DNA of 41,080 nucleotides from an uncultured Bacteroidia bacterium. Lineage in GTDB: Bacteria; Bacteroidota; Bacteroidia; Bacteroidales; UBA932. The notes under the pieces are model-generated. The model worked only from the letters and a program-made list of their open reading frames with translations. It did no database searches and was not told where the DNA came from. Below are positions 32,785 through 40,911 of the stretch, one piece after another. The stretch spans positions 44,083-85,162 of the forward strand of contig CADBAY010000017.1 of the NCBI GenBank assembly GCA_902792815.1. Reading direction: 5' to 3'. The translations under genes and the position numbers were made by a program. Each line of letters opens with the position of its first letter. The stretch's first letter is position 1.

Positions 32785-34182
32785 ATGGCTCGTTTTCTTG
32801 ACCCGCCCAAGCCGAAGGCGCAAATCCCGGCTGAAAAAGTAGATAAAGAGTATAAGGCTATGAGGCTCAAGGTCTTCCTCGGAGCGTTCCTGGGATATGC
32901 CGCATATTATCTTGTCCGCAAGAATCTTTCGCTTGCGGCTCCCGATATGATCAACGACGGCATCCTTGACGCCGGTAAGGTGGGCCTCGCCATGTCGGCC
33001 GTGTCTATTGCCTATGCCTTCAGCAAGTTCGTGATGGGAAGCGTGTCGGACCGCTCCGATGCGCGCAAGTTCCTGTGCGTAGGCCTTATCCTCTCGGCTC
33101 TGACCATGATGGCGGTGGGTATCATTCCGTTCGGCCCCAACACTGCGGTGAATACCGTTATCATCTTTGTGCTGATGCTTGTAGTGGGTTGGCTCAGCGG
33201 CTTCGGATGGCCTCCTTGCGGGCGTATCATGGCTCACTGGTTCAGCCAGAATGAGCGAAGTTTCAAGATGAGCGTCTGGAATGTCTCGCATACCATCGGC
33301 AGCTTCTCCCTTGGCTTCCTCGCCATTGCGGGAGTATCACTCGCCGCCGACCTGGGCGTCGCCCAGACCTGGAGGGGCAATTTCGTATTCCCGGCCATCA
33401 TTGCCATTCTTATAGCACTGTTCTGCTGGTGGGCGATACGTGATACGCCCGAGTCGTGCGGACTCCCCGCCGTCGCCGACTGGCGTAACGACCATAGCGG
33501 GGTCAAGTCAAAAGGCGCTGCCGGCGAAAAACTCCCGTTCAAGACCCTCTTCGTCGATTACGTGCTCAAGAACAAGCTCCTGTGGATCGTAGCCATTTCC
33601 AACGTGGCGGTTTATATGGTCCGCTACGGTATCGGTGACTGGGCTCCTACTTATCTGCAGACCAAGGGCATAATGACGGCCGCCGAAAGCAAGATTGCAT
33701 TCTCGGTGCATAATATCGTGGGCGCCGTCGGAACCATAGCCTGCGGCTGGGCGACATCCAAGATTTTCAAAGGCCGCTGCGCTCCCATGAACGTTATCTG
33801 TATGTTCCTTTGCGCTCTCGGAGTGCTGCTTTACTGGATGGTCGGCGCCGGGATTATACACGTCGGACCTTCGGCGCAGAAGGTGCTGGTGTACGTGGCG
33901 CTTTGTATGATAGGCTTCTTTATCTACGGCCCCGTCGCCCTTACCGGCGTTCAGGCGCTGAATCTGGTGCCCAAGAACGCGGCGGGCACTGCAGCCGGAT
34001 TTGTGGGACTGTTCGGTTACCTGATGGGTGATGCAGTGTGCTCCAAGATTGTCGTCGGCGGTATTGCCAACGGCAGTTCCTGGGATACTGCAATGCTGTC
34101 CGTCGCTATTGGCTCGCTTGTGGGAGTCGGCCTGTGCGCCCTCCTTATCCCCAGCGAGAAGAGGCTTGCCAAGCAGTCCTAA
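32785..34182 (+). CDS. Organophosphate:phosphate antiporter, GlpT-like (MFS)
   Basis: This 465-residue, 12-helix inner-membrane protein belongs to the OPA family of the MFS. It shows YYLVRKNLSLAAPDM in helix 1 and YMVRYGIGDWAPTYL in the second half; the two Arg residues correspond to the phosphate-binding pair of GlpT (Arg45 and Arg269). SDRSDARK is the MFS loop motif, and SGFGWPPCGRIMAHWF is typical of the family. It probably exchanges glycerol-3-phosphate or a related phosphate ester for inorganic phosphate. It is divergent from grpE and its stop overlaps the convergent DUF1846 gene by 4 bp. Confidence 0.87.
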   Translation: MARFLDPPKPKAQIPAEKVDKEYKAMRLKVFLGAFLGYAAYYLVRKNLSLAAPDMINDGILDAGKVGLAMSAVSIAYAFSKFVMGSVSDRSDARKFLCVGLILSALTMMAVGIIPFGPNTAVNTVIIFVLMLVVGWLSGFGWPPCGRIMAHWFSQNERSFKMSVWNVSHTIGSFSLGFLAIAGVSLAADLGVAQTWRGNFVFPAIIAILIALFCWWAIRDTPESCGLPAVADWRNDHSGVKSKGAAGEKLPFKTLFVDYVLKNKLLWIVAISNVAVYMVRYGIGDWAPTYLQTKGIMTAAESKIAFSVHNIVGAVGTIACGWATSKIFKGRCAPMNVICMFLCALGVLLYWMVGAGIIHVGPSAQKVLVYVALCMIGFFIYGPVALTGVQALNLVPKNAAGTAAGFVGLFGYLMGDAVCSKIVVGGIANGSSWDTAMLSVAIGSLVGVGLCALLIPSEKRLAKQS

Positions 34183-35654
34183 ACTATATTTGAATTCTTT
34201 TTGACCGGGTCGCAGGTAAGGCCTACCCCGAGTTTCTTGAAAGTTTTGCGGTCCACTTCACTGAGCAATACAGTGGAGTGGACTTGGCATCCTTCGAAGA
34301 GGGGAAGGGTCTCCAGGGCGCGGCGGCAGTTGTCGTCGCTCTTGCTCAGAAGCGATAGAGCCACCAGCACCTCGTCGGTGTGGAGACGTGGATTGTGACC
34401 GTGGAGGAATGATACCTTGGTGCGGGAAATGGGTTCTATCATTTCTTGGGGAATGAGTTGAATGCTGTGGTCTATGCCGGCAAGATACTTTGCCGCATTG
34501 AGAATCAGCGCTGCGCTGGGCCCGAGAAGAGGGGAAGTCTTGGCAGTGATAATGGTTCCGTCCTGGAGCTCGATTGCGGCAGATGCCACGCCGGTCTCAA
34601 GTTTGCGCTCGTATGCTGCCACGGTGGTCTTGCGCCAGGCGGTCGTGATGCCGGCCTGCCTCATCAGCAGGGCGGTTTTGTTTACTTCTCCTTCGGTACC
34701 GTTGCCCTCGGCCAGCTTGCGCAAGGCCTCGTAGTAGCGGCGCACTATCTCGTCGCGTGAGGCGTCGCTGCAAACCTGCTCGTCGCTAATGCAGAAGCCG
34801 AGCATGTTTACTCCCATGTCGGTGGGAGATTTGTACGGATTCTCGCCGTAGATGCCTTCGAACAGGGCGTTAAGGACAGGGAATATCTCGATGTCGCGGT
34901 TGTAATTGACAGCAGTCTTGCCGTATGCCTCCAGATGGAACGGGTCGATCATGTTGACATCGTTCAGGTCGGCGGTTGCGGCCTCATAGGCAAGGTTTAC
35001 GGGGTGCTTGAGCGGGAGATTCCACACCGGGAAGGTCTCGAACTTGGCATAGCCGGCTTTGATCCCCCTCTTGTGCTCCTGGTAAAGCTGGCTCAGGCAT
35101 ACTGCCATCTTGCCGCTGCCGGGACCGGGCGCGGTAACAACCACCAGCGGCCTTGTGGTGAGCACATAGTCGTTGCGGCCGAAGCCCTCGTCGGAATCGA
35201 TGAGCGCCACGTTGTTGGGATAGCCTTCGATGGTATGGTGGTAATATACCTTTATGCCCATACGCTCCAGGCGGGTGCGGTACGCGTCGGCGCTGGCCTG
35301 GCCGTTGTAGTGGGTGATTACCACCGAATTGACCATGAATCCGCGTTTCTCGAACTCCTCGCGGAGGCGCAGCACGTCTACGTCGTAGGTGATGCCAAGG
35401 TCGCTGCGGACTTTGTTCTTTTCGATGTCAGTTGCACTTATGACAATCACTATTTCGGCCTCGGACGAGAGCTGCATGAGCATACGCAGTTTGTTGTCGG
35501 GGTGGAAGCCGGGAAGAACGCGGCTTGCGTGGTTGTCGTCGAATAGTTTGCCTCCGAACTCAAGGTAGAGCTTGTCGCCGAAACGGGCGATACGCTCTTT
35601 GATGTGTTCCGATTGAATTTTGAGATATTTCTCGCTGTCGAATCCGTATTTCAT
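34179..35654 (-). CDS. DUF1846 / UPF0371 family protein
   Basis: This 491-residue cytoplasmic protein begins MKYGFDSEKYLKIQSEHIKE and contains segments typical of the DUF1846 family: LYLEFGGKLFDDNHASRVLPG, ISATDIEKNKVRSDLGITYD, VTAPGPGSGKMAVCLSQLYQ and GHNPRLHTDEVLVALSLLSKS. The PGPGSGK stretch resembles a phosphate loop but the biochemical activity of the family is, to my knowledge, unknown. It is monocistronic, with a TATATTTG box (35670-35663) 9 bp before the ATG and divergent from the SlyD gene. Confidence 0.85.
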   Translation of the reverse strand: MKYGFDSEKYLKIQSEHIKERIARFGDKLYLEFGGKLFDDNHASRVLPGFHPDNKLRMLMQLSSEAEIVIVISATDIEKNKVRSDLGITYDVDVLRLREEFEKRGFMVNSVVITHYNGQASADAYRTRLERMGIKVYYHHTIEGYPNNVALIDSDEGFGRNDYVLTTRPLVVVTAPGPGSGKMAVCLSQLYQEHKRGIKAGYAKFETFPVWNLPLKHPVNLAYEAATADLNDVNMIDPFHLEAYGKTAVNYNRDIEIFPVLNALFEGIYGENPYKSPTDMGVNMLGFCISDEQVCSDASRDEIVRRYYEALRKLAEGNGTEGEVNKTALLMRQAGITTAWRKTTVAAYERKLETGVASAAIELQDGTIITAKTSPLLGPSAALILNAAKYLAGIDHSIQLIPQEMIEPISRTKVSFLHGHNPRLHTDEVLVALSLLSKSDDNCRRALETLPLFEGCQVHSTVLLSEVDRKTFKKLGVGLTCDPVKKNSNIV

Positions 35655-35662
35655 ACGGACTA

Positions 35663-35690
35663 CAAATATACTGAAAAATGATTAACTTTG
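35663..35690. promoter_or_regulatory. Divergent -7 elements for the DUF1846 gene and slyD
   Basis: TATATTTG on the minus strand (35670-35663) and TAACTTTG on the plus strand (35683-35690) face away from each other across a 57-bp gap. Neither has a convincing TTG at the right spacing, so only the -7 boxes are supported. Confidence 0.5.
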
Positions 35691-35710
35691 CACTTTTAAG
35701 ATTTAAAAAA

Positions 35711-36307
35711 ATGAAAATTCAGAAAGACAAAGTAATAGCCGTGAGCTATGAGTTGGAAGTTGAGGGTAAAATAGCCGACAAGGCATCATCCGAGGCCCCG
35801 CTGGAGTACATCCACGGGACAGGTATGCTGCTACCTAAGTTCGAAGCGGCCCTTGACGGCAAGGTGGCTGGAGATCCGTTCGAGTTTACTCTTACTCCCG
35901 AAGAGGGTTACGGTGTTTATAATCCCAAATATCTTGTCGCTCTGCCAATCGAGGCCTTCCAGATCGACGGAAAGGTTCACGAAGAATTGCTGGTTGTTGG
36001 CCGTACCCTGCCTATGCTCAATTCTGAAGGGCAGGTTGTCAGCGGCACTGTCGCTGCGGTTGACGAAAAGAGCGTGACGATGGATTTCAACCACCCTATG
36101 GCCGGCAAGACCCTGCATTTTACAGGTAAGGTGGAGAGTGTACGCGAGGCTACCGAGAAGGAACTTCGCGAGGGGCTTCACGGCGAGTATCTCCCTCCTG
36201 AAGAAGGCTGCGGGCACTGCCATGGCAAAGGCGAATGCCATAAAGACGATGAGGGATGCTGCCACGGCGAGGGAGAGTGCAAAGAAGGCTGCGGCTGTAA
36301 GCATTAG
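35711..36307 (+). CDS. FKBP-type peptidyl-prolyl isomerase, SlyD-like, with metal-binding tail
   Basis: The start at 35711 (MKIQKDKVIAVSYELEVEGK) gives 198 residues; an ATG at 35678 lies upstream of the -7 box and is rejected. It has the short FKBP domain of SlyD (PLEYIHGTGMLLPKFEAAL, TLTPEEGYG) with an inserted chaperone flap in the middle. The last 33 residues are a Cys/His-rich tail with 8 Cys and 5 His (GCGHCHGKGECHKDDEG and on), like the nickel-binding tail of E. coli SlyD. It is probably a cytoplasmic folding catalyst and metal carrier. A glycosyltransferase gene starts 6 bp downstream. Confidence 0.9.
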   Translation: MKIQKDKVIAVSYELEVEGKIADKASSEAPLEYIHGTGMLLPKFEAALDGKVAGDPFEFTLTPEEGYGVYNPKYLVALPIEAFQIDGKVHEELLVVGRTLPMLNSEGQVVSGTVAAVDEKSVTMDFNHPMAGKTLHFTGKVESVREATEKELREGLHGEYLPPEEGCGHCHGKGECHKDDEGCCHGEGECKEGCGCKH

Positions 36308-36313
36308 TCGCCC

Positions 36314-37363
36314 ATGAAAACCGCCGTCGTCATACTCAACTGGAATACGGAGCACTATCTGCGGGCCTTCCTTCCCGCTCTGGTTTCTTCGTGCCCTTCC
36401 GGTTCGGAGGTGATAGTGGCGGACAGCGGTTCTTCGGACGGATCGCTTGATTGGGTCAAAAGCGAGTTTCCGGGGCTGCGTACCATAGCTCTTGGAGATA
36501 ATTTCGGGTTTACCGGCGGCTACAACAGGGCCCTTGCCCAGATTGATGCGGAGTACTATGTGCTCATTAATTCCGATGTGGAAGTGAGTGCCGGCTGGCT
36601 TGAACCTTTGGTGGCATATATGGACTCCCACCCGGAATGCGGAGTATGCGGGCCCAAGCTTCACGCCCTTATGCCTGTAAGTGGCGGGGGATTTGAGCGC
36701 AGCAAGCGTTTTGAATATGCCGGGGCCGCAGGGGGGCTGCTTGACTGTTTCGGCTATCCGTTCTGCCGGGGGCGGGTTCTGTCGCGCCTTGAAGAAGACT
36801 ACGGTCAGTGGGATTCCCGAAACGAGGTTTTGTGGGTGAGCGGCGCCTGTATGCTTACCCGTTCATCGCTCTGGAAGTCCCTGGGCGGGCTGGACGAGAG
36901 GTTCTTTGCCCATATGGAGGAAATCGATTATTGCTGGAAGGCGCAGCGGATGGGCTGCTCGGTCGCGGTAGTGCCCGAGAGTACAGTCTGGCATGTGGGA
37001 GGGGGAACATTGCCTAATGATTCGCCTTTCAAGCTGGAACTTAACTACCGCAACAATCTGCTCCTTCTCGACAATAACCTGCCCTCTACCGTGGGGCGGA
37101 CCAGGGCCCGGTTGATCATTTGTGTGCGGTATATTCTCGATTTGGCCTCGGCGGTGGTTTATCTGCTGGGCGGCCACCCGGAGCGCTGCAAGGCGGTTTT
37201 CAAGGCCCACAAGGCATACCGTTCGCTTCGCGCCGGGGCGCACCCTGCCGTCAACACTAAGGCTGAAGTCAAGGGATATTGGAAAATTTGCATTATCTTG
37301 CAGAGCCTTCTCAGGGGAGGCGGAGTATTCAAATACTTAAAGCGTTATGAAGATAGTCATTGA
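36314..37363 (+). CDS. GT2-family glycosyltransferase
   Basis: This 349-residue protein begins MKTAVVILNWNTEHYLRAF and contains VADSGSSDGSLDWV, NFGFTGGYNRAL, the DxD-type metal site in LINSDVEVSAGWLEPL, and a later WVSGACMLTRSSLW with LDERFFAHMEEIDYCWKAQR. This pattern matches rhamnosyltransferase-like GT2 enzymes of cell-surface polysaccharide synthesis. The hydrophobic C-terminal part (RLIICVRYILDLASAVVYLL) suggests membrane association. It lies between slyD (6 bp) and trkA (17-bp overlap). Donor and acceptor cannot be told. Confidence 0.88.
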   Translation: MKTAVVILNWNTEHYLRAFLPALVSSCPSGSEVIVADSGSSDGSLDWVKSEFPGLRTIALGDNFGFTGGYNRALAQIDAEYYVLINSDVEVSAGWLEPLVAYMDSHPECGVCGPKLHALMPVSGGGFERSKRFEYAGAAGGLLDCFGYPFCRGRVLSRLEEDYGQWDSRNEVLWVSGACMLTRSSLWKSLGGLDERFFAHMEEIDYCWKAQRMGCSVAVVPESTVWHVGGGTLPNDSPFKLELNYRNNLLLLDNNLPSTVGRTRARLIICVRYILDLASAVVYLLGGHPERCKAVFKAHKAYRSLRAGAHPAVNTKAEVKGYWKICIILQSLLRGGGVFKYLKRYEDSH

Positions 37364-38708
37364 AGGTGCCGGTGAAATTGGTTCCCACCTGGCCAAGATG
37401 CTCAGGGCCGAGGCCAATGAAGTTACAATAATCGACGATGATGCCCAGCGGCTTGCGGCCGTGGGGGCGTACTCCGATGTGGAGACCGTTTTGGGCAATC
37501 CCTCTTCAATCAAGACCATACGTGAAGCCGGGGTGGCGCGGGCCGATTTGTTCATAGCCGTGTATCCCTTCACTACGCAGGAAGTGAATATCGTGGGTGC
37601 GCTCCTGGCTAAGCAGATGGGCGCCAAGCGGGTTATCGCCCGTATCAACGACGAAGACTACCTGGCTGCTGAGAATCGCTTGCTGTTCAAGGAGTTGGGT
37701 ATCGAGCTCATGTTCTATCCCGAAAAGAGTGCAGCCGACGAGATAGTGACTTCGCTCAAGCACGTATCGTCGTCGGACACTATGGATTTCGCTCACGGTA
37801 AGCTGCAGATTTCCGTTTTCAAGATCGATGAAGAATCTCCCATGGTGGACCTGCGTCTCGAGGAATTTATCCGTATGATGACTCCGGAAGAGACGGCGCT
37901 GTTCCGCATTATAGCCATCTCGCGTGACGCCAACACCATCATTCCTAAGTTTGATACCAAGTTCCAGTTCGGAGACGTGGTGTTTACAGTCTCCAAGAGG
38001 GAGGGCCTTAAGAGCATAATCAAGTATTTTGGCAAAACCGACAAAACCATTTCGCGCGTTATGATTCTGGGCGGCTCGCCCATAGCCGAGATGGTGGCCA
38101 GGGCACTCTCGTCGCAGATGAGCGCCGTCAAAATCATAGAGAAGAGCAAAGAGCGCTGTATCGCACTTTCCGAGAAACTTCCTGAATCGGTGGTAGTTGT
38201 GAATGGCGACGGGTCTAATTCCGATTTCCTCTATGAAGAAGGAATCAGGGACTATGATGCTTTCGTCGCCCTTACCGACAGCGACGAGAGCAATGTGCTG
38301 TGCAGCGTGGTGGCCAAGAAGTTCGGCGTTCCCCGCACGGTGGCTGAAGTTGAAAACATCGAGTATATACGCCTTGCGGAAGAGATGGGCGTAGATACCG
38401 TCATCAACAAAAAGCTCATTACGGCCGGCAAGATTTTCAAGTTCACCCTTTCCGGCAAGGCCCGCTTTGTTAAATATATGTCGGGCAGCAACGCTGAGAT
38501 TATCGAATATACCGTAGCTCCGGGCAGCGCCATTACCAAGGCTCCCCTGCGGGAGATTTCTTTCCCGAAGGATGCGGTGATTGGCGGTGTGATCCGCGGG
38601 ACCGAAGGCCTTATCGCTGTGGGTGATACGCAGATCGAGGCCTACGACCATGTGGCCGTTTTCGCCCTGCCGAGCGCTGTGAAAGAGGTCGATAAGCTGT
38701 TCCGCTAG
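37347..38708 (+). CDS. trkA: Trk potassium uptake system regulatory NAD-binding subunit TrkA
   Basis: This 453-residue cytoplasmic protein has two RCK modules. The first has a Rossmann start MKIVIEGAGEIGSHLAKML with VTIIDDDAQRL; the second starts RVMILGGSPIAEMVARAL, and each is followed by a TrkA-C-like domain (QISVFKIDEESPMVDL near 150; IIEYTVAPGSAITKAPL near 385). TrkA gates the TrkH channel. As I recall, trkH often follows trkA directly in Bacteroidetes; here the base after the trkA stop is the ATG of an ABC-F gene, and only a trkH tail is seen elsewhere in this window (15339-15470). It overlaps the glycosyltransferase gene by 17 bp. Confidence 0.93.
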   Translation: MKIVIEGAGEIGSHLAKMLRAEANEVTIIDDDAQRLAAVGAYSDVETVLGNPSSIKTIREAGVARADLFIAVYPFTTQEVNIVGALLAKQMGAKRVIARINDEDYLAAENRLLFKELGIELMFYPEKSAADEIVTSLKHVSSSDTMDFAHGKLQISVFKIDEESPMVDLRLEEFIRMMTPEETALFRIIAISRDANTIIPKFDTKFQFGDVVFTVSKREGLKSIIKYFGKTDKTISRVMILGGSPIAEMVARALSSQMSAVKIIEKSKERCIALSEKLPESVVVVNGDGSNSDFLYEEGIRDYDAFVALTDSDESNVLCSVVAKKFGVPRTVAEVENIEYIRLAEEMGVDTVINKKLITAGKIFKFTLSGKARFVKYMSGSNAEIIEYTVAPGSAITKAPLREISFPKDAVIGGVIRGTEGLIAVGDTQIEAYDHVAVFALPSAVKEVDKLFR

Positions 38709-40496
38709 ATGGCCTCCTATCTCCAGATTGAAAATATCTCCAAAAGCTATGGGCCGAAGGTACTCTTCGACCACATCAGTTTCCATGTAAACGAGGGCGA
38801 TAAGATTGCCCTCATCGCCCCGAACGGGACCGGGAAGACCAGCCTGATGCGGATCCTGGCCGGGAAGGACAAGTCTGATTCGGGCGGTAAGATCCTCTTT
38901 CTCAAGGACATCCGCATTGCCTTCCTGGAGCAGGAGTATGCCTTCGACCCGGAGGCCTGCGTGCTGGACCAGGTGCTGCGGGATTCTACGGAGTGGACCG
39001 CTTCGCTGGACGAGGAAGGCCGAGCCGCCTATGAATTGCGGGTCCGCCAGCTGCTGACGAGTTTCCACCTGGGCGATTTCGGCAAACGAATGAAGGAGCT
39101 TTCGGGCGGCGAGGTGAAACGGGTGGCGCTGACGCGGCTGCTGGCCAGCGAGGCCGATTTCCTGATCATGGACGAGCCCACCAACCACCTGGACATCGAT
39201 GCCATCGAGTTCCTGGAGGGGTATCTGAGTCGTTCCCGCTGCACCCTGCTGATGGTTACCCACGACCGGTATTTCCTGGACCGCGTGTGCAACATCGTGA
39301 TGGAAATGGACCACGGGGCCATCTACACTTATCGCGGGGATTACGAGAACTACCTGGAAAAGCGGCAGGAACGCCTCGACAATTACAATGCGGAGACCGC
39401 AAAGATCAACAATATTCTCCGGCGCGAGCTGGAATGGATCCACGCTTCGCCCTGCGCCCGCACCGGCAAGGCCAAATACCGCAAGAACGCCTTCCTGGAG
39501 CTGAAGGAACGCTCGGAACAGGTGTATCGCACCACGCAGGTGAGCCTGGCGGAAATGGGCACCGGCGCGCGTCTGGGCACGAAAATCATCAATTGCCGCG
39601 AGGTCAGTTTCTACTACGGCGGGCAGTGCTATCTGGACCGGTTCACCTACAATTTCCAGCGATACGAGAAGGTGGGCATCGTCGGTGGAAACGGGGCCGG
39701 CAAGACGACCTTCCTCAACCTGCTCACCGGTCGGATGGATCCGGACGATCCGGGCGAGCTGACCGGTGTCATCGACCGCGGGGAATCCCTCCAGATCGGC
39801 TACTACCGCCAGGAAGGGATGCGGTTCGATGAGGATCAGACCGTATTGGAGACGGTGAACGATACCCGCCTGCTGGGACAGTTCCTGTTTACGCACGATA
39901 TGCTGAATACGCGGGTCCGGCAGCTTTCCGGCGGCGAGAAACGCCGGCTCTACCTGCTGACCATCCTGATGAAAAACCCCAACCTGCTCATCCTGGACGA
40001 GCCGACGAACGATCTGGATATCGTGACGCTGAATGTGCTGGAGGAGTATCTGCTGGAATACAAGGGGTCGCTCATCATCGTGTCGCATGACCGCCATTTC
40101 CTGGACCGCCTGGTGGACCACCTGTTTGTCTTCTGCGGCAATGGCGTGGTGAAGGATTTCATCGGGAAATATTCTGAGTACCGGACCTTTATGAAAGATT
40201 ACGAGGCCGGGCAAAAATCCGCCGCCCGCGCCAGCAGTGCCCCGAAGGGCGCTTCGGCTTCGGGCGCCGCGGCACCCGCCCGCAAGAAACTGTCATTTAA
40301 CGAAAAACGAGAATTCGAAGCCCTGGGAGGAGAAATTGAAGCCCTCACAGCCGAAAAAGACAGCCTGGAAGAACAGATGAACAGCGGTGCCCTCCCCTAC
40401 GACGCTCTCCAGGCCGCCACCCTTCGCTACGGAGAAGTCTCTGCCCTCCTGGATGAAAAAGAACTCCGCTGGCTGGAGCTCTCCGAACGCGCCTGA
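38709..40496 (+). CDS. ABC-F family ATPase, Uup-like
   Basis: This 595-residue soluble protein has two ABC domains without membrane segments: Walker A APNGTGKTS and GGNGAGKTT, signatures LSGGE in both, Walker B FLIMDEPTNHLD and LLILDEPTNDLD. A helical linker lies between (about 215-300), and a charged C-terminal coiled coil (about 535-595) follows an Ala/Ser-rich hinge, as in Uup. Known members act on ribosomes or in genome maintenance. Codon use is richer in CTG and CGG/CGC than in neighbouring genes, and the ATG abuts the trkA stop with no gap, which hints at acquisition or rearrangement at this junction. A terminator follows 20 bp later. Confidence 0.92.
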   Translation: MASYLQIENISKSYGPKVLFDHISFHVNEGDKIALIAPNGTGKTSLMRILAGKDKSDSGGKILFLKDIRIAFLEQEYAFDPEACVLDQVLRDSTEWTASLDEEGRAAYELRVRQLLTSFHLGDFGKRMKELSGGEVKRVALTRLLASEADFLIMDEPTNHLDIDAIEFLEGYLSRSRCTLLMVTHDRYFLDRVCNIVMEMDHGAIYTYRGDYENYLEKRQERLDNYNAETAKINNILRRELEWIHASPCARTGKAKYRKNAFLELKERSEQVYRTTQVSLAEMGTGARLGTKIINCREVSFYYGGQCYLDRFTYNFQRYEKVGIVGGNGAGKTTFLNLLTGRMDPDDPGELTGVIDRGESLQIGYYRQEGMRFDEDQTVLETVNDTRLLGQFLFTHDMLNTRVRQLSGGEKRRLYLLTILMKNPNLLILDEPTNDLDIVTLNVLEEYLLEYKGSLIIVSHDRHFLDRLVDHLFVFCGNGVVKDFIGKYSEYRTFMKDYEAGQKSAARASSAPKGASASGAAAPARKKLSFNEKREFEALGGEIEALTAEKDSLEEQMNSGALPYDALQAATLRYGEVSALLDEKELRWLELSERA

Positions 40497-40515
40497 TCTC
40501 CTTCCCGAGCGGACC

Positions 40516-40554
40516 AAAAAAAAGGGGTCGACTAAAAAGGTCGGCCTCTTTTTT
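40516..40554 (+). terminator. Intrinsic terminator after the ABC-F gene
   Basis: AAAAAAGGGGTCGAC and GTCGGCCTCTTTTTT pair with only G-U wobbles, around a small A-rich loop, and the 3' arm ends in a run of T. It directly follows the ABC-F stop at 40496. Confidence 0.8.
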
Positions 40555-40561
40555 ATCCTAT

Positions 40562-40700
40562 TGGACCTGGCCCGGAGATGGAGTAGTTGGACCTGGTCCA
40601 ATTTCATGTACTGGACCAGGTCCAGCACTTGTGCCTCTGAAAGGCCTGTAGCCCATTCTCGCTGGACCTGGTCCACGAGGTAAAGTTGGACCTGGTCCAA
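40562..40700. repeat. Cluster of TGGACC-W-GGTCCA palindromes
   Basis: Four intact copies of the 13-bp core palindrome occur within 15-bp sites at 40587-40601, 40611-40625, 40662-40676 and 40686-40700, plus a degenerate copy at 40562. The start-to-start distances are 24, 51 and 24 bp, so they form two equally spaced pairs. The second site has the opposite central base (A), meaning opposite orientation. No coding frame explains them. Confidence 0.85.
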
Positions 40701-40753
40701 CAAGGAAGGTCCTTGCCTTCCAAGGCAGCGGGTATCCTCAAGGGGCAACTGGC

Positions 40754-40825
40754 TCTGCCAGACTGGGGCCCCACTGATTCTGCCAGACCGTGACCCTCTG
40801 ATTCTGTCAGACTGAGCCCACTGAT
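40754..40825. repeat. Three tandem 23-25-bp repeats beginning TCTGCCAGAC
   Basis: Units at 40754-40778, 40779-40802 and 40803-40825 share TCTG(C/T)CAGAC at the start and CTGAT at the end, with a variable G/C-rich middle. The last unit runs into the first arm of the next hairpin. The unit length is close to the 24-bp spacing of the preceding palindromes. Confidence 0.75.
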
Positions 40826-40911
40826 CATACCCTTGAAAAAACAAAGGAGGGTATGATCAAAAATGGCCCAAAATGATCATACCCTTGGCAAAAAGACTTA
40901 GGGTATGATCA
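40822..40911. repeat. Two identical-arm hairpins, TGATCATACCCT/AGGGTATGATCA
   Basis: Arms 40822-40833 with 40848-40859, and 40874-40885 with 40900-40911, are perfect 12-bp inverted repeats. Both loops are 14 nt but differ in sequence. The outer six bases of each arm, TGATCA, are themselves palindromic. The repeat start-to-start distance is 52 bp. Neither is followed by a T-run, so they are not simple terminators. Confidence 0.85.

Noticed and set aside
37506-40214. A 902-codon open frame on the minus strand opposite trkA and the ABC-F gene
   Set aside because: It is antisense to two well-recognised genes, has no family-like motif and low-complexity His/Gln/Val-rich composition typical of shadow frames in GC-rich DNA.
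40562-40911. Possible CRISPR array
   Set aside because: Repeats are of three different kinds, palindromic, few in number and not separated by unique spacers of even length; no cas genes are present.
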